64,000 bases of DNA, taken from Protopterus annectens. Its lineage: Eukaryota > Chordata > Ceratodontiformes > Protopteridae. Below the pieces are notes generated by a model, which did not search any database, was not told where the DNA came from, and was given only the letters and a program-made list of their open reading frames with translations. The translations under genes were made by a program, and so were the position numbers. Each line of letters starts with the position of its first letter. Within the stretch, counting starts at the first letter, position 1. Below are positions 62,101 through 64,000 of this stretch, piece by piece. Where the stretch lies: the NCBI RefSeq assembly GCF_019279795.1, contig NC_056731.1, positions 865,941,571 through 866,005,570 of the forward strand, read 5' to 3'.

Positions 62101-64000
62101 CCCGAGAAGGTATATAACCTCATACAAAATATAATAATAATAATAATAATGGCAAACTTTGCTCTTTGATAGATACTGCCCCTCCAACAAACCATATCAA
62201 ACTTAACTGCCGTTTGCTATCATGTATTGTATGCCCCCCACAGTAACAGCCCCTTTCTGTACACTAATTTCTAACTTAGAAAATAATGAAAAATTTAAAA
62301 TCTACAGTAACATTTTGCATTTTCAGCTTGTGGTTGGTAAACACATGCACTGCTCCCAACAAGTCATAACACTTTTATTTGCCAGCAATGGTCATATGAC
62401 AACCTTGTGCTTTCATGTGCAAAAGGCCTCCACACCCATGCCTAAAAAAGGCAGCCCATTTCTGTGCATGATTCTTGTGCCTGATGGTGAGAAAAATGAA
62501 AGAACAAAAGAAATGACTACTATAATAATAAGTATTTTTTTTTAAAACATATTGCGCTTTAGTACATATACTAACCCATAAACATAGAATAAGTACTGCT
62601 TGGAGATTCAAAGCATTGTGCTAAAATCATGGACATTTGAGAGACTGGGGCTTCCCTCAATAAAAACAAAGAAGCACAAAATAATTCTGCCCATGCTGTT
62701 CTTAGCATTGGTAGCATTTTCCACACACTACTAATTTCTCTTTTTGTCACTCAAACAGGCTACTTTACTGCTGTGGAAGCACTCAGGCACTCTGGAGTAC
62801 AGGAAATAATGCATCCTTTATCTTAAAAGTGAGATGCAAACTTTTTATAAAATAATTGCTACAACCTCTAGCAGCAGTCCTCTCCCATGTTTAAATCCTC
62901 TTCTTTTCAGAACTGTGGCACTACCCTCTCTGGAATTCCAGCCAGCCACCATTCTTAGATATGCAGACAGGACCTAATAGAAAGCACTGTCAGCCTGCAG
63001 GTCTGGTCTTAATCAACATCAGTAGTTGCTCAAAAAAAAAAAATAAAAAAGCTTGTGATTGTGGCTCGGCTCATTTTCTGCTCTTTAACTTGCTGGATCA
63101 TGAGCCAAGCTACAGGTATTTTTATAATGCTGCTTGTTACTGTGCAAAGGAGAAATTAATGGAATTGGATCCATTAAGTGAAGTAACTATCAGTCATGTT
63201 TGCAAGTTGGTTGTGCTGCCTTTCAGGATGCATTTTTGTATCATTGTCTGGTTCTCACACAGCTGACCTGTTGTTATCACTTTACAGAAACAAACCTGGA
63301 GAACTAAGCATTTTCCTTTACCCCCTCAATACCAGTGCCATCACTGGCTACAGGAATTCCTGTAAATCTGTTGCATTTTGTACTGCAGAGTTATAGAACT
63401 TGGCCTACAAGTTAGAACTCATGCTAACATTCCAGTATAATTTTAATGTCCAAAATAAAGTGATGAAGTGATTCATACTGCTGTCCTATAAATCTGTGTA
63501 AATCTGAGGTAGTTGTCATATTTACTGTATTCTAAATGTGCCCTAATGCTGAGCTGTTTCTGATATTCCTTTGAAGTGATCGACACTTGGCTAGTAGAAT
63601 TTCCCCTCTTCAGTCGTGCGTATCCAGTCTTAACTATGACTCCTTTTATATGAATAACATTTATAGGAAACAGAAATGTTGTGTTTATCAGTTGTATTGT
63701 AGTATCACAGAGATTCCATTAAACTGCCAGATTTAGAATGTACAAATCACTTGGCTTACAGCCAACATATGGAACTCATTACATTATAACAAAACTGGCA
63801 CTGAATGTTTTTATCACACTGTGAAAAGTATGAAACCATGTAAAAAATTAATTTTTCATATCTACTTTTTACAAAATCAAATATTAAAAAAGGACATATT
63901 TATATTTGAAGTCTCTCCCATTGTAACATAAACAGCACTGTCACTGTCTTCTTTTTTCTGACTGAGCACACAGACAGTAGGTCAGAGGTCTGGTATACAC
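59121..64000. other. AT-rich DNA with simple repeats, no gene seen
   Basis: No recognisable coding or transposon proteins. It contains a (TTTA)n run near 60175-60200, a G run at ~60826-60836, a C run at ~62089-62103 and an (AAT)n run at ~62131-62149. Two stretches rich in GAGCC/GGCTC lie at ~61470-61535 and ~63060-63110. The probable reading is intron or flanking DNA. Confidence 0.55.
60291..60373. repeat. imperfect inverted repeat (hairpin)
   Basis: TGCCAAGTGG...TCAGCCTTAACAA (60291-60318) is mirrored by TTGTTAAGGCTGGGTC...CCACTCTGGCA (60341-60373), with a loop of ~22 bases and a few mismatches. Possibly the terminal part of an unlisted small element. Confidence 0.7.

Noticed and set aside
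1-64000. CRISPR arrays, operons, bacterial promoters, rRNA or intact tRNA genes
   Set aside because: None found; sequence is clearly eukaryotic with intron-exon signals and retroelements.

Overview
The window reads as a piece of a large, repeat-rich vertebrate genome, not a microbial or viral sequence. I see one convincing host-gene part: a 133-bp internal exon at 51289-51421 (+) whose translation matches dysbindin (DTNBP1), with a good acceptor and donor. Most of the rest is probably intronic or flanking DNA packed with transposable elements. The mix (DIRS tyrosine-recombinase retrotransposons, CR1-like LINEs with an esterase ORF1, Penelope-like elements with GIY-YIG domains, a ZBED/hAT transposon and a tRNA-derived SINE) fits amphibians, especially large-genome ones, or a lungfish-like or basal ray-finned fish. 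I cannot fix the species from sequence alone.

Layout. 1-3.0 kb: AT-rich DNA with an (AC)n run and a worn tandem repeat. 3.0-6.85 kb: a SINE beside a decayed, nearly full-length CR1-like LINE (minus). 7.2-16.7 kb: one Penelope-like element (PLE1, plus) split by a CR1-like fragment (8.48-9.64 kb) and by a complete DIRS element (DIRS-1, 10082-16229). 16.9-25.3 kb: a CR1-like LINE (minus) split in its RT region by a second complete DIRS element (DIRS-2, 18494-24082, plus). 25.3-31.8 kb: old SINEs, a long purine-rich stretch with no recognised gene, and a DIRS relic (DIRS-3). 32.1-32.5 kb: a SINE with an exact 21-bp target duplication. 33.5-38.8 kb: a ZBED/hAT transposase relic split by PLE2 (35030-37757), then a 267-bp fold-back palindrome. 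39.9-49.6 kb: a shredded DIRS copy (DIRS-4) that appears to contain a second LINE family (itself holding another LINE and a PLE fragment) and an inverted PLE pair. 51.3 kb: the dysbindin exon. 55.3-59.1 kb: another decayed CR1-like LINE (plus). 59.1-64 kb: nothing recognised beyond simple repeats and a hairpin.

How it works together. These are successive waves of insertion, so relative ages follow from nesting. DIRS-1 and DIRS-2 are youngest: their terminal repeats and internal complementary regions are nearly exact, and DIRS-2 keeps an open 438-codon tyrosine recombinase. The gag and RT reading frames of both carry frameshifts, so neither looks autonomous. The two best CR1-like copies are close to each other, suggesting recent activity of that family. 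PLE, hAT, DIRS-3/4 and the second LINE family are older.

The observations most worth following are: perfect palindromes inside both DIRS gag genes that echo their terminal-repeat motifs; hammerhead-ribozyme-like cores at PLE 3' ends; the repeated inverted architecture of two PLE insertions; a compensating frameshift pair in DIRS-2; a SINE whose tail matches a LINE 3' end; and the 267-bp palindrome. I do not see evidence for a wholly new system.
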